A stretch of 64,000 nucleotides of DNA from Diphasiastrum complanatum (lineage: Eukaryota > Streptophyta > Lycopodiopsida > Lycopodiales > Lycopodiaceae): the NCBI GenBank assembly GCA_029204225.1, contig CM055114.1, positions 14,591,371 to 14,655,370 of the forward strand. The letters are read 5' to 3'. Shown here piece by piece: positions 1 to 11,186 of the stretch; position 1 is the first letter of the stretch, and each line of letters opens with the position of its first letter. The notes beneath the pieces are model-generated. The model was not told the origin of the DNA, ran no database searches, and saw only the letters and a list, made by a program, of their open reading frames with translations. A program made the position numbers and the translations under genes.

Positions 1-287
1 GATGGTGTAAAATGCTATCCCTGGAGCATTACATGCCGGTCCACCAACACCAACTCCACGTAAGATGGGATTTGTCGCCCATGTGGCGTTGTGCTGCAGT
101 GGACTAGTCCCAAAGGATATTATATCTATAGGATTACCACCTGCCATCCTGTCACAAACTGCGGCCACCATGGCCTGGATTACCACCTGCTATCCTGTCA
201 TAAACTGCGGCCACCATGGCATGGGATTGATCTGAACGTCTATGATCATATCGTTGAATTCCGATATAATACTCGCAAGTCGATCAC

Positions 288-921
288 TCAGGGCCCAAAT
301 AAAAACTTGCTCGAGCGTGCAAATCCAAGGGGGTTTGACTGGTTGCAATCTCCAAAATAATAGCAACATATTGTCCCACCATGGCCATAATCAACTACCC
401 CTTGCCTATTGCTTGCCCCTGGAACAGTAATAACAATGTCTGGGATCAAAGTGTCTCCAGAGATTCTGCCAAGCACATTAACAGCAGTGTGTGTGCCCAA
501 AAGTTCACCTCTTTGATCCAAAAACTGTCTTAAGACTTCTGATTGAGCGGTGGAATGAGGTACATATGGCAGTTCCCTGATGACAATGTACCCTCGATAA
601 AATCTGCAACCGGTTTGCAAGCCATCTTGTGAATGTAGCCTCATCTGAGGCCTCGCCAACCTTCCTCTCTGCATTTGAGATGGTAACCACAGGGGGATTC
701 TCCCACCCGCTCAACTTGGCTGCCTCCTCCATCTTTCGCCTGAGAACTGCGAAGGCATATTCATTGACTTGCACATGTGGCTTCTTCCGGGAATGAGAAG
801 TTGTTACTTGACTATGAAAAACCCCTCCTGCAAGAATTGCCATGAATGGTAATTTCAGAGCTTTGCATATAAAGAGAAAGGTATGCACAATGTTTAGAAA
901 TTTGTCAAATAGGGGAACCAA
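288..921 (-). other. Unrecognised exon-like coding fragment
   Basis: The minus strand reads openly for most of this stretch. A good 3' splice site (pyrimidine-rich, ending TTGCAG) precedes position 827, and a GT that could be a donor follows 592, giving a candidate exon of about 236 bp. Its translation is hydrophilic and gene-like, with segments such as RRKMEEAAKLSGW and ENPPVVTISNAERKVGEAS. A second minus-strand frame continues to 288 with segments such as YIVIRELPYVPHS and DTLIPDIVITVPGASN, so either an intron or a frameshift separates the two. I do not recognise the family. It could be part of a gene running off the left edge, or a decayed gene fragment. Confidence 0.3.
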
Positions 922-1516
922 AATTTTAGAAAAACTGAGATACTAAAACGTGACAATCTAGAATGCTTGAAACAAATTGGAAACTCTTCAAAAGCTAAAT
1001 AAGTACAAGATAACTAATCGAGCACAAGAGTAAATCAAAATGTCCAAGTTACAAAACAAACCTGACATTGTGTTAAGTGTAGCTTTATCCACCTGTCAAG
1101 TATTATTGTATGCTATCCTTCAATGTTGCTCTCCATCCATCCCTCACAACTCAAGAGCTGAAACATGAGGAGGCCTCTTAAAATTACTAGTCTGATCTGT
1201 GTTCTTTATTGAACTGAACTGCACTAGAGTGAGCGCGCACTAGAAGAAGAACCTCAGAAGTTTGTAAAGCACCTCAACAAAATCTCCATTGTACTTTCAA
1301 GTAACTTCAATTCCAAGAATATGACAACTATAGCAATTTGACAAATAAGAGGAACCTTTTTCTGTTACAGGTTGTAAGGTTCCTCTTAAAAAATGTTTTA
1401 CCACATGTAGAAAAATGACATTTTTTTCCAATAGTAAAACATTATTACCTTATATAAAAAAATTTCACTTACTGTTAGCAAAAATTTCACTTACTGTTAA
1501 CAAAAATTTCACTTAC

Positions 1517-1790
1517 CGAGCTACAACAGAATAGAGGGAAACTTCAACAGCTGCAACATCTGCAAGCTCTCCTTCAAGGTTATGTGTTCTTGATTCCAAC
1601 TGCTTTACTCTGTCATCTGCAGCTGCAGCTGCAGCCTTGGACTCTGCAACGATGCATTTGAGCTTAACTGCATCAAGAGCTTTATGCTCCAGTTTTTAGT
1701 TTGCAAACTTCGTGCTTGCTGCTTGAACTATACTCAGCTCCTCTGTTCCAACAGGATGTTCTTCCTGCCCATCACAATCCCATTCTCAAA
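1517..1790 (-). other. Coiled-coil exon fragment
   Basis: The minus strand encodes an alanine- and lysine-rich helical stretch (for example AESKAAAAAADDRVKQLES, then LEGELADVAAVEVSLYSVV) that stops exactly at a good 5' splice site, GTAAGT, whose intron starts at 1516. One in-frame stop or reading break lies in the upstream part. The ending resembles the coiled-coil segment of plant proteins with an N-terminal C2-like (EEIG1/EHBP1 type) domain, where a similar alanine-valine-glutamate-leucine-tyrosine run occurs. That link rests on family memory only. I could not find the next exon, so this may be a gene remnant. Confidence 0.35.
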
Positions 1791-1820
1791 TCGCATCAAC
1801 CTCAAAATTCTGGCCTGGCC

Positions 1821-1888
1821 AGGTTTTGTGAAGCTTGAGAACGTCAGATGAGGCAGGTTTTGTCAAGCTTGAGAACGTCAAATGAGCA
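1821..1888. repeat. 34-bp tandem duplication
   Basis: Two adjacent copies of a 34-bp unit beginning AGGTTTTGT and containing AAGCTTGAGAACGTCA differ at only a few positions. Confidence 0.8.
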
Positions 1889-2083
1889 AGAAGAAAACGA
1901 GAACAGTCTTCCCATCATACTGCCCGCAAAGCCCAAAACCCAGCTTATGCTAGCCACGTGGGTGAAAAACTATAGCCCATAAGCTTTCCGTAAATAATCT
2001 CTTATAAGATATATATAACATATATAGAGACACAAACACAACTTTCATAAGTGCGCGATTGAGAGAGACGTGCTCATGAAAAC

Positions 2084-2640
2084 TGGTTCTCGGGACCTGG
2101 CCATAGGCTAGCGTGCCCGTGACCCCGACCTAAAATTTGGGGCCCGGGGCTGGGTTGGGCACCCCGGGCCCTCAAAGCTTTACAAGCCCTCAAAAAATCG
2201 AGACTCGTGATATAAATTGGTCCCAAAATTGAAAATATTGAGGAAATTGTGGCGCCTTGTCAAAAATTGGGTCCCGGCGTGAACGAACCAGGGACCCTGC
2301 TTCTCGTGCCCCCAAAAAGCCCGGTTCCGGGGTAACAAAAAGTGGGTCCCGCAAAAGAAAAAATCAGATCAATAGCTGCCTCGGGCACCTCGAACAGGTG
2401 TCACCTTGGCACTGGCCCGCCCATTACCATTGTCTACGTGCTAGTAAGCGCCAACGCTTTACGCCGGGGAAGGCCCACGCCCTCGGGCCTTCCCAGAACA
2501 CCTATATAGAACGCCCTTTTGTACAATGGAAGCGTAGGCAACTCCTTCTCATCATCATCATAGACCCACGCCCACGTTACGTGAGTCTTGATTATCTTGG
2601 TTGTTGTTGTTGTTGTTGTTGTTGTTTGTCCAGGGTCCTT
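2084..2640 (+). other. GC-rich segment with TATA-like box and (TTG)n
   Basis: This stretch is rich in GGGCCC and CCCGG blocks, in clear contrast to its AT-rich surroundings. It holds a TATA-like CTATATAGA near 2500 and a (TTG)n run of about eight to nine units near 2597-2624. The arrangement could be an LTR promoter region of an old retroelement or another foreign insertion. The open frame across it shows no recognisable protein. Confidence 0.35.
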
Positions 2641-3173
2641 GTTGCATTGCAGGATTTGAAATTTTGAGCCTTGGACTCTGGAAGAGAAGTCTCACGACTT
2701 ACGAGCCATTGTAACCAAGTAATAAGTATGTAACTACAATTGTGAGACCTACACATATAGGACTTTCTTCCGACAACCCGGTGGGCCACGCAAGATGTAC
2801 CCTTTCTTTGTTCAAAGTCAAGGACGAAGCTATGTATGATAAGCAGAACCGTAATAAGTTTTTGAGCATGTCGGATTTTGGGAAAAGTTGCTGATTCCAT
2901 TCTTGGACTTTGTAGGCTTTCCCAAACACTAGCCTAAATGGCACCGTTTCGGATTGCGCCCAAAGCAATTTATCAATTAACACGTAAGCTTTTTGTAGGC
3001 TGGCCTGCGATGTGTCGCTTGATCAACTGTACGGAGAGCAGCCTGGAACTGTGCAAGAGGAATACATGGAAAGGTCACTTAATTCAGCCTAGTGTCTTGC
3101 AATGCAAATGAGGGTGTTGCACTTATTTTCATAGTTAGTCCTCAAAAGAGCTATCCTCCTCACAATAACATTA

Positions 3174-3540
3174 CTAACATGCTACATACATCCTTGCCTC
3201 ATTCTCAGGGTCATCCCATCTAAACTTTAAAGTCAAAGGATGCACTCCCAAGCTTTTTTGAGAAATGGATTGAGCATATATAGAAGTGAAGGTCTCTATG
3301 GTGCTCATTAGGTGTTCCACATAGTGGCAGACCTTGAGTTCTCTCATCGGGAAACACCATAACGGCCATGGAACTGCCTCAAACACTTTGCGGATAGCTT
3401 TATCTGGCCAACAAGCAAGAGGTTGTAACCCTTATATCAGCATTGGACATCCGAGGATTTGGTGGCCCAAAGGGCTCTCGAGGCCAAAATGCAATAGTTC
3501 ATCAAATCTTCCTTAATGTTACCATGTTGAAAGATGAAAA
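3174..3540 (-). pseudogene. Unrecognised decayed ORF
   Basis: The minus strand reads about 110 codons with one internal stop. Gene-like stretches include EAVPWPLWCFPMRELKVC and VHPLTLKFRWDDPENEARM. I do not recognise the family. Given the neighbours, a transposon remnant is most likely. The following 3541-4180 shows nothing I can support as a gene. Confidence 0.25.
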
Positions 3541-4177
3541 TATGGTTGAAATTTGTGGTAAGAAATATGATGACTTTTGACGACTTCTCATAGTTCGTGC
3601 AATTGAGAATCAAAATTCAATTCGACAAACAACTTTCTATCGATGTTAGAGGCATAACTACCTTGTTATGTTCTCGTGATGTAATTAACACGTATTTTAG
3701 AGCTTCATCTCTAAATATTTACAAATATCTCAACATTTTTTAATGCTTTTGGAGTTCTTTTCCAATCAACACTTTGAATTCTTTTCTAGATTACATGACT
3801 TCGAAACTTTTGCTTCCTTTTCAAAATTGACTTGTGGAAGAAACTTTACTTGCCCTACCGTTTTAAATGCCCAACATGGCGCTCTCTACTTTCTGCCTCT
3901 ATGTTTGGTCTAATAGACCTAATGCAACAACCAAATCCTTAATAACTCGTTGGTTGATTCTAGGAAAGATTTGGAAGGCCCTTAAATTATGTGATGATTT
4001 TAATGTCTTTAGCTTATGCCTTGCACGACTTGTGGTAGTTAGTTTTGACTTTTGTAGGGGTTGTTGATGCCTCTTCTTTGTTCTTTGTTTACCACCTAGA
4101 TTGTGCTCAAGCAACATTAACCAATGATGAAAAAATATGCAAAAAAAACATAATCTCAAAGGGTGACTATTTTAATG

Positions 4178-4180
<3 letters not shown>

Positions 4181-4236
<56 letters not shown>
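4181..4236. repeat. (GA)n microsatellite
   Basis: Uninterrupted GA dinucleotide run of 56 bp. The flanking 4237-4880 is AT-rich and I see no gene in it. Confidence 0.97.
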
Positions 4237-4238
<2 letters not shown>

Positions 4239-4879
4239 TTTCAGCCAAGTAAATTTTCACTATATTGCACTACAATTCATGAACTTGTGAAGTTGTAAAA
4301 AATATCTTAAAATCTCATAGACCAAAAAGATAACATCATTGGAAATTAATTTTTTCAACGAAACTTTAATATTATGAACTAAGAAAATTAGCTTGTAAGA
4401 ATATTTTGGAAATATCAAAAGGTAAAACAAGTGTAAATTTTTTTTGAATAGGGATGAGAAAGAGAAATAAAATTTTGAAGCCAAATTCGAAACCACAATA
4501 TCAAATTTCAAAGTTCAAAATTCAAAATTCTAGAGGGATAGACATAATCTCTTGTTTTATAATAATTTGAAACAAGATTGCCTCTCCCCATGACCGACAA
4601 ATGGTTGCCCAACAAATAAATTTATCAATAGCTCACCATGTCAATCCCAAACTATTTTGATTTCCACTTCTCATTTTAATCTTTTTCGAAAGATATTCGA
4701 TAATTTTAGCACATTTAATATTTGAAGATATTAAAGAGTAATTCTTGATGAGATGTGGATATAAGTAACAGAATAGGAAAAAAAAAATCAAGATTTGAAT
4801 TGATTTGTAGGACAAAAGTTCTTACTTATAGTTGTTGAAAATACCTCTTCATAATACTTGTAATGCTTATTCATTCTTA

Positions 4880-5387
4880 AGTGATTATTATGCACATGAA
4901 TTTGAGGTCTATCGAAAAGTCTAGAATGTTCAAGATGCCATATGCCTTCATTTCAGGTCTGCAGAAGCATCTAGATACTTTACATACCTTCTGTACCACA
5001 TGGGGGTTGACTGTGAACCTTTTGAAGGCGAAGGTGATGGTATTCAATACCAACAGACAGATCCTTAGACGCGAGTTCCTTTCTTCTATGATGGGCAGTC
5101 AATGGAGATTGTGACCCCTTACACGTATCTTGGTGTGTTTTTCTCAGGCCCCCTCATATGCTTCAGACAAATAGCTTTGGCTAGGGTACGGCACGGACAT
5201 GCAACTTTGGTTTAGATGGAGAGGGCATGTTCTACACATCATACTTTGATCCTCAGACCATATGCTGACTTTTCTCCACTTTAGTGACTCCAGCCATTGT
5301 GTATGGGTCAGATGCTTGGTTACCCTGCTTATGCATGCAAGATTGGGCTGCTATCCTACGTATTCAGACCCTTGTGCTTGGGAGGAT
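4880..5387 (+). mobile_element. LINE reverse transcriptase, 3' part, interrupted
   Basis: Reading the plus strand with a few frame breaks gives the C-terminal half of a non-LTR retrotransposon reverse transcriptase. It shows LQKHLDTLHTFCTTWGLTVN followed by K-x-K-V-M-V-F-N, then YTYLGVFFSGP, and later a VTPAIVYGSDAW-like segment and a LRIQTLVLGRI-like segment. These are the usual post-catalytic motifs of L1-like LINEs. The catalytic palm and the endonuclease are missing, so this is a 5'-truncated or decayed copy. The frame is cut at 5387 by a copia element and resumes at 8534. Confidence 0.7.
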
Positions 5388-5808
5388 TGTTAGAAATCAG
5401 TGGGAATGAGCGGAAGCTGGTGAGCGATCTTGGTGTAGGATCGGAAGTGCCACAATTAACAACAGAACGTTCAAAATGAAAGATCAGACAACTGCGCAAG
5501 AACGATACAATAGTGGGACTAAGAATTTGCACTTTGATTAATATCAAACAGTGAGTACAATTGCTTGAAGTGATAACTTCAGCTTACAGTATCAAAAAAT
5601 GTACAATGACTCAAAAAATACTAACTCGAAAATATATACTGACTCAAAAAATAACGACTTTTTCGAGTCGATCCAGTATCGAAAAATTCAAGAAAATTCA
5701 ATCTTGAATTTTTTTTTTTCTTCTGCTCAAGAATGCGAGCCTTCTGTTTCTAGTTTTCCAGGATGCTCATTATTGAATGGATTTGAGGCTGAGCATTGAA
5801 TTTCAACA
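5388..5808 (-). repeat. Copia 3' LTR (shortened)
   Basis: It begins TGTTAGAAATCAG and ends TTTCAACA, matching the terminal inverted repeat form TGTTGAAA...TTTCAACA. It is a direct repeat of 7915-8533 but lacks roughly 200 bp of that copy, between CTTACAG and TATCAAAAAATGT. The purine-rich minus-strand tract AAGGGAGAG abuts its inner edge at 5809-5818. Confidence 0.85.
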
Positions 5809-5815
5809 CTCTCCC

Positions 5816-6690
5816 TTAATGTGGATCCTGAAAACTTTTGGTTTTCAGATTCAACATGTCATTGAATCTGAGATGGTGCTCCTTTGACAGAGCCCTTATG
5901 AAGTAATCTGCTTTTTTGAGATTTGTCTTGTTGGGTCGATTTCTGGATTTCGAGACTGTAGTGGGCTGAAACCATATCAGTCTTTTGTACTCCAATGCTA
6001 ACATGCATTTCAGATCCTTCATCAGTTTCAGATTATTATTGAATAATAGAGTATCATCTATACATAAAGAGTGTTGATGAAGAAATCCGATACAGACTTG
6101 AAGTAAATATTCGAGTGTACCGAGTTTGGATAGAAATCATTCTTATTTAGATATGCGAATTTGGTGTCCTCTTCTGCTTTGCACTGGTCAACATCAGTGG
6201 TTGACTTTGCCTCTGAAATAGTGTTGAGTTTTTGCACAAAGTAGCAGGCTGGATCATTCATAAATCTAGATGGAGGCTGTCTAGATCGATTCGATCTTCT
6301 GAGTTGAAATTCGATCCTTTGATGTGATTCAATCCATTGAGATCTCGAGTCAGTATCGATTTTTGATTGTTCGACCCTTGAATCGGGATTATGTTGTTTG
6401 ATACTTGGGTCGGAATTTGCTGCCGCTTTCTCTTTGTGGTCGAAAAATTGGTCTTCTATAAAGGTGACATCTCTACTCGTGAATGCTTTCTGAGTGTCTA
6501 GGTTGTAGAGCTTGTATGCCTTGTAATCTGGAGAGAAGCCAAATAAAATCGATCTGTTGTTGTTTGATCCTTGGATCGGATTTTTTTTGTAGATAAGCAG
6601 AAATCTGATTGAAAGCTTTGCATCCAAACACTCTAATATTTTTGAGTGATGGCTTTGATCTTGTCCACACTTAATAAGATGTCTTGCCAT
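5816..6690 (-). pseudogene. Copia polyprotein remnant (post-integrase and RNase H end)
   Basis: The minus strand carries the copia post-integrase signature FGFSPDYKAYKLYNLDTQKAF followed closely by the TSRDVTFIE-type motif (about 6440-6560), then a serine/arginine-rich linker. Below about 6020 it gives the polyprotein end, with a motif ADYFIRALSKEHHLRF that corresponds to the usual end of copia RNase H. The reverse transcriptase that should lie between is absent, so an internal deletion joined the linker to the terminus. Confidence 0.7.
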
Positions 6691-7200
6691 TCAGGGCCAT
6701 TGTAATGGATCGGTTTTGTAGATAGGCTGCCGTAGTAACAGCTTCTGCCTAGAATTTCTTTGGAAGAGAGGCATGGGCCAGCATGCCCTTTGCACTTGCA
6801 ATGAGTGTCTGGTTCTTCCTTTGAGCTACACAATTGGACTGAGGTGAGTAGCTGGTTGTGGATTGTTATAGATGTATTCCGTTGGCTTTGCAGAAGGCTT
6901 TGAACTCAATGGAGATAAATACTCCTCCTCTATCAGAATGTAGAGCTTTGATTCTTCTCTGGGTCGAATTTTTTAGTTGATGTTTTGAACTGCTTGAAGA
7001 ACTTGAAGGTATCGGATAGGGCTCCGAGAGAAGTCATCAATAAAAGTCAGAAAGTAGACAGCTCCTCCTGTGGAAATGGTCTGCATAGGGCCACAAATGT
7101 CCATGTGTACAAGATCTAGCAAATTTCTAGAAGTATGGATTGTATCAAAATGGAAGGACTTCTAGCATGCTTGCTGATTATACAACTTTTACATGGAGTA
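6690..7200 (-). pseudogene. Copia integrase core remnant
   Basis: On the minus strand a broken frame gives VHMDICGPMQTIS followed by YFLTFIDDFSR, which hold the first two catalytic aspartates of a copia integrase. Frame breaks follow before the post-integrase region. It belongs to the element at 5388-8533. Confidence 0.65.
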
Positions 7201-7366
7201 TCGAATTTGCTAATTGTGGGCAGATCTTGTGCTAAATTCTATTTTGACATTTGTTGAATACAATTGGAATTGAGGTGGTCTAATCTGAAATGCCAAAGCA
7301 TATCAATTGGTAAGAAGTGGATGTATAAAGAGCTTGACAAATAGAAGAATTGTAGTGGCTGATTTT

Positions 7367-7729
7367 TTAAAGATTGCCACTCCTTTTTCCGAAAGCTAGA
7401 GCTTTCCAGGATTTGTCAAAAATGGTGCAGTCGTTTGTGTTGAATTCTACCCTCCAACCCAAATCTGTGATTCTGCTAATTGAGAGTAGATTTTTGGTCA
7501 GATTTGGAACGTGGAAAACGTTGGTTAGCAACTTCACCTCTCTCAAATTCGATCCTGACTGTTTCTTCACCCTGAATAGAATGAGTTGAGTTGTCTCCAA
7601 GCTGCACAATTTGATAGTGGGTGTATGATTTGTAATCTTTGAACAATGTATCACTTCACCTCTTTGAAATTCGATCCTGATTGTTCCTTCACCCTGAATA
7701 AAATGAGTTGAGTTGTCTCCGAGCTGCAC
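7367..7729 (-). pseudogene. Copia gag-pre-integrase domain remnant
   Basis: The minus strand encodes LLTNVFHVPNLTKNLLSISR and a following WRVEFNTNDCTIFDK-like segment, the typical link between copia protease and integrase. Upstream, the motif containing THFIQGEGTIRIEFQRGEV appears twice in slightly different form (about 7540 and 7670), showing a local tandem duplication of about 110 bp. Confidence 0.7.
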
Positions 7730-7900
7730 AATTTGAGGGTGGGTGTATGATTTGTAATCTTTGAACAGTCCTTGTGGTGAGTCATATGCTGAGGTGCTCC
7801 CGAGTCTAGGTCAAAATACTGTTGGATGCGCGCTTGCTAGAACAACGTCTTGATGTATACAAGACTTGAATCCGTAATGAGAAGCATATTACTGAAATGC

Positions 7901-7914
7901 CCGCTCTGATACCA
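7901..7914 (-). other. Copia primer-binding site
   Basis: On the minus strand TGGTATCAGAGCGG directly follows the LTR end. This is the standard plant copia site complementary to the 3' end of initiator methionine tRNA. Confidence 0.85.
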
Positions 7915-8533
7915 TGTTGAAAATCAGTGGAATGAGCGGAAGCTAGTGAGTGATCTTGGTGTAGGATCGGAAGCGCCACTGTTAAAAAGATTCAGACAAA
8001 TGCGCAAGAACGATACAGTAGTGGGACTGAGAATTTGCACTCTGATTAATATCAAACAATGAGTACAATTGCTTGAAGTAATAACTTTAGCTTACAGTCG
8101 TTGAGCGTGATAACGCTAGCTACAAAAACTTGAATAATTAGAAGAGGTTTTTTGATGAAGATTCTAGGATTCATATCCTACAAAATATCTACAACTACCT
8201 TTTGTTGCAGTTATTACAACCGTCTCATTACACTTAATGCATGTACAAAGTAGGCGAACTGTCAACGCGAAGTCGTTGGGTCGAATTTTAGACCAACAGT
8301 ATCGAAATTTACAAGTATCAAAAAATGTACAATGACTCAAAAAATACTGACTCAAAAATATATACTGACTCAAAAAATATAGAATTTTTCGAGTCGATCC
8401 AGTATCAAAAAATTCAAAAAAAATTTGATCTTGAATTTTTCGATCTTCTGCTTAGGAATTTGAGCCTTCTATTTTTGGTTTTTCAGGATGCTCATTATTG
8501 AATGGATTTGAGGCTGAGCATCAAATTCCAATA
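7915..8533 (-). repeat. Copia 5' LTR
   Basis: Full-length partner of 5388-5808, starting TGTTGAAAATCAG on the plus strand and ending TTCCAATA, where the last CA has changed to TA. The extra block of about 200 bp missing from the other LTR lies near 8098-8310. Confidence 0.85.
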
Positions 8534-8760
8534 GGATGATACGAGCTACACCCACTATGCCTTATTCTATTCTCTGTACAGAGTTTGTCACTCCACCTAT
8601 TCTATTGAAGGGGGTTCTTTGGATTATTCTTCATATTCAAAGGGTTCGGGAGTTGGGGGAGACTCAACCAGAAACTAAAACGCTCTTAAAAGCACACGGA
8701 GTTGTGCAAGAGCCACCACATTCATAGAGATCAAAATAACATGGATTTGCCCTAATCCTA
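8534..8760 (+). mobile_element. LINE reverse transcriptase, resumed end
   Basis: The frame continues the LINE interrupted at 5387. It reads MIRATPTMPYSILCTEFVTP, a segment typical of the C-terminal end of this LINE type, then runs to a stop at 8725-8727. Removal of the copia element and one copy of the target duplication rejoins the two halves. Confidence 0.6.
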
Positions 8761-8884
8761 TTGTGAATGAAAGGTCTTGAACTCCTTACATTTTGTTTAT
8801 GCACACAAGTATTGTATTGTTTTTCTAAATAAGACACGATTAGGGATTAAAATATGTAAAACAAGGAGATAGTTGGTGGGCTCT

Positions 8885-9190
8885 TGGAAAGCATGGATAT
8901 GCTCAAGAGTCACGAGAACTGTACATTACCTGTTCGTCGCATGACAAGTACAAGTATTGGTATGGCATGGATTTGCCCCTTATACTTGTGTACTAATCCA
9001 AGCTACTACTTGTTTGCGATTGGCAAACTATTTTGTACAACTAATGTTCAATGCATAACGAATTATTGAGTAGAAAGATATGGACCAATACCAATGTACT
9101 GATCAGAATGGCAGATGCCCTGATACGGTGAGGATATCGTTTGGCCTATCGCTAAAAGCAACATTTAGTAAGGGAAGATTGGACTATGAA
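8885..9190 (+). repeat. CT-tailed repeat family, partial copy
   Basis: Shares ordered blocks with 14585-15195 and with the complement of 53189-53790: GCATGGATATGCTC, GCATGGATTTGCCCC, GATGCCCTGATACGG, GCCTATCGCTA and GGGAAGATTGGACTATG. This copy stops before the part that ends in a CT microsatellite. Confidence 0.65.
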
Positions 9191-9230
9191 AATTTATTTG
9201 CATTGCAGGCTGTCAAGTTGGTGGGTGCGA

Positions 9231-9575
9231 TTTTTTGGCGAGCTTTTCATAGTGAGCTTTGTGAAAGTTTTGGTGAGCTTTTCTGAAGAGTTAAAAAAAT
9301 CTTCTTTAGTTACTTTTCATGTGTACAAAATTTCTTTATTAATGTGAAAATCACTTTTTTTTCAAACCAACATCAATTTGCAATACAAAAGGTCAAATCC
9401 AAAAGGACAATGGTTTTCAGGTCTATACATGCCTTCTTGGCTACATCTCAAATGAATGGTATAATTGGTTATGCTTTTAAAATATCTTGTAGTTTTGTAA
9501 CCATAGCTTGTTTGCCTTCTTAGTACAAACAAATATATTGCACAACCTAATACAATATACAACTTCAAAGAAGAG
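9231..9575. repeat. Diverged direct repeat R1, copy 1
   Basis: Aligns by eye over about 340 bp with 11187-11525. Shared blocks include GAAAGTTTTGGTGAGCTTTT, CACCAACATCAATTTGC and ATAGC(C)GTAGCTTGTTTGC-like sequence. The pair could be old LTRs around 9.6-11.2 kb, or just dispersed copies. I see no gene in 9576-10600. Confidence 0.6.
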
Positions 9576-10599
9576 AATCTACAAGGCACGACAATATTAA
9601 ACTTGCACATATATTAGCATTTATTTGCACATTTTTCTTAAGACAATCTCGTGATTTGACCTATGTTAATACACTACTTTATACAAAAATACAAAGTTTC
9701 AAAAGATCCATGTTAACATGCACATGTAATTGCTTGAAATTATAAAAACTATTGAAAACTCTCATCAAGGCACAATGTACAACATGAAAATACAATGAGT
9801 TTCACTTGTAATAAAAAATCTCAGAGATGCTTGAGATTAGGCAAGAACAAAACATAAGATCTCCATGTGTTCTTCTACTTATGCAATGCACGGTAAAAAT
9901 AATTTTATCATAAAAAATAAGAACTAAGAGTTGTATGTAATGTATTATGTGACCCTTCTTGGCAGCATTACTAGTAGTTGCCGATTGAAAAAGTTTGAAG
10001 CACCTCAATGTCTACCAACAATAAGTGGTGTACAAACATGTTGTTATTTTAATACAAGCTAGCAATCTAAAAACGACATAGTAAAAATACTTGGTTGCAA
10101 TGTATAATTTTGAAATGTTTTCGATATCGCAAGTTCTTAGGATTTCAAGTCTCTCGACTTATGTCCTCTTCCACAAGCTGCTCATTGTGTGTTTTGTTTG
10201 TGTTGCAAGAATAACACATCCTCCTGTTAAATCGTCTATCTTGTGTTGTTAAAGGTTACTTCATCTGCAATTGGCCATATAGTCCAAAATTTAGGAGCAT
10301 TTCAATGACGACCTTACCTGGTGTCCATATTTATATAGTCGTCTACACACAACCACATGAACTATTGTGTGGTTCTATTTGTCTACTTTTTAAAACCATA
10401 GAAAAATGTGCAGGAACACCTCTACAAGTGTAGTTGTAGGAAATCTATAAAGACCTTGTTCGGGGAGAATTTTCAAAGTACTTGAATATGCCATTAGACT
10501 TTGTGTTTCTTATTTTCTACAAGCTCTTGTATACATTCTATTCATGTACCATTTTCCATCTCCCAAATCAAGTACATCTTCTTGGACACTTTTATAGTC

Positions 10600-11055
10600 A
10601 CAATGGATCAAAATCATCTTAAATATGAATGGTGTATATATTTGGAATGTATAAGCAAATACGAATCAAGTGAAAACGAAGTAGGTTTCTTTTACATATT
10701 CTTCAAACCATGACTAAGCTATAATTTACCACTATCAATGTCTCTAGAATATCAAGCATAAACTTAATATTTAAAAACTAGTGGTGCTCTTGCACCTCTC
10801 TGATTCTAATATACTCCCTCTCCATACTAGGTCATCTAAATTCTTTTGAAAAGACTACACATCATGCAAAAGACGACAATCTCAATTCATCATGTGCTTA
10901 ATGATACAAGATATATGAAAAGAAATGGTTATACAACAATAAAAATTGACCATTCCACTTTAAGGAGAAATGCTTGCACAACCAACAAATACCACATGGA
11001 CGCCAGAAGTAGAAACTTCATCTTGTATCATTTAAGTCTAAAAGCACTAGAAAAT
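10600..11055. repeat. Diverged repeat R2, copy 1
   Basis: Matches 15237-15687 over about 450 bp (ATGGATCAAAATCATCT, GAATCAAGTGAAAACGAAG, AAAATTGACCATTC, TTCATCTTGTATCAT) and a short piece at 25160-25215. The open reading frame inside it carries no recognisable domain. Confidence 0.65.
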
Positions 11056-11186
11056 GTGTCAATGTCCTTTTGATTTTCCATGCTAAATCATTTCTTTTTG
11101 GATATGGAGCTAAGTTTTCAATTTTTTTTTGATGTTGTACACTTTACATGTTGCACCTTTTGTAGTTCATCATGCGTTGTTCTGAG

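Larger units (their letters stand above)
5388..8533 (-). mobile_element. Ty1/copia LTR retrotransposon, internally deleted
   Basis: The element reads on the minus strand: 5' LTR (7915-8533), primer-binding site, gag-pre-integrase, integrase fragments, a short remnant of the polyprotein end, polypurine tract, and 3' LTR (5388-5808). At about 3.1 kb it is shorter than an autonomous copia element (about 5 kb): nearly all reverse transcriptase and most RNase H are gone. It inserted into a LINE. GGAT (AGGAT if the shared A is counted) occurs just before 5388 and again at 8533/8534-8537, consistent with a 4-5 bp target duplication. Frameshifts and stops show that it is dead. Confidence 0.85.

Noticed and set aside
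2257-2667. 136-codon plus-strand frame over the GC-rich segment
   Set aside because: Ends in poly-Cys from the (TTG)n repeat and has no domain; its length is explained by high GC content.
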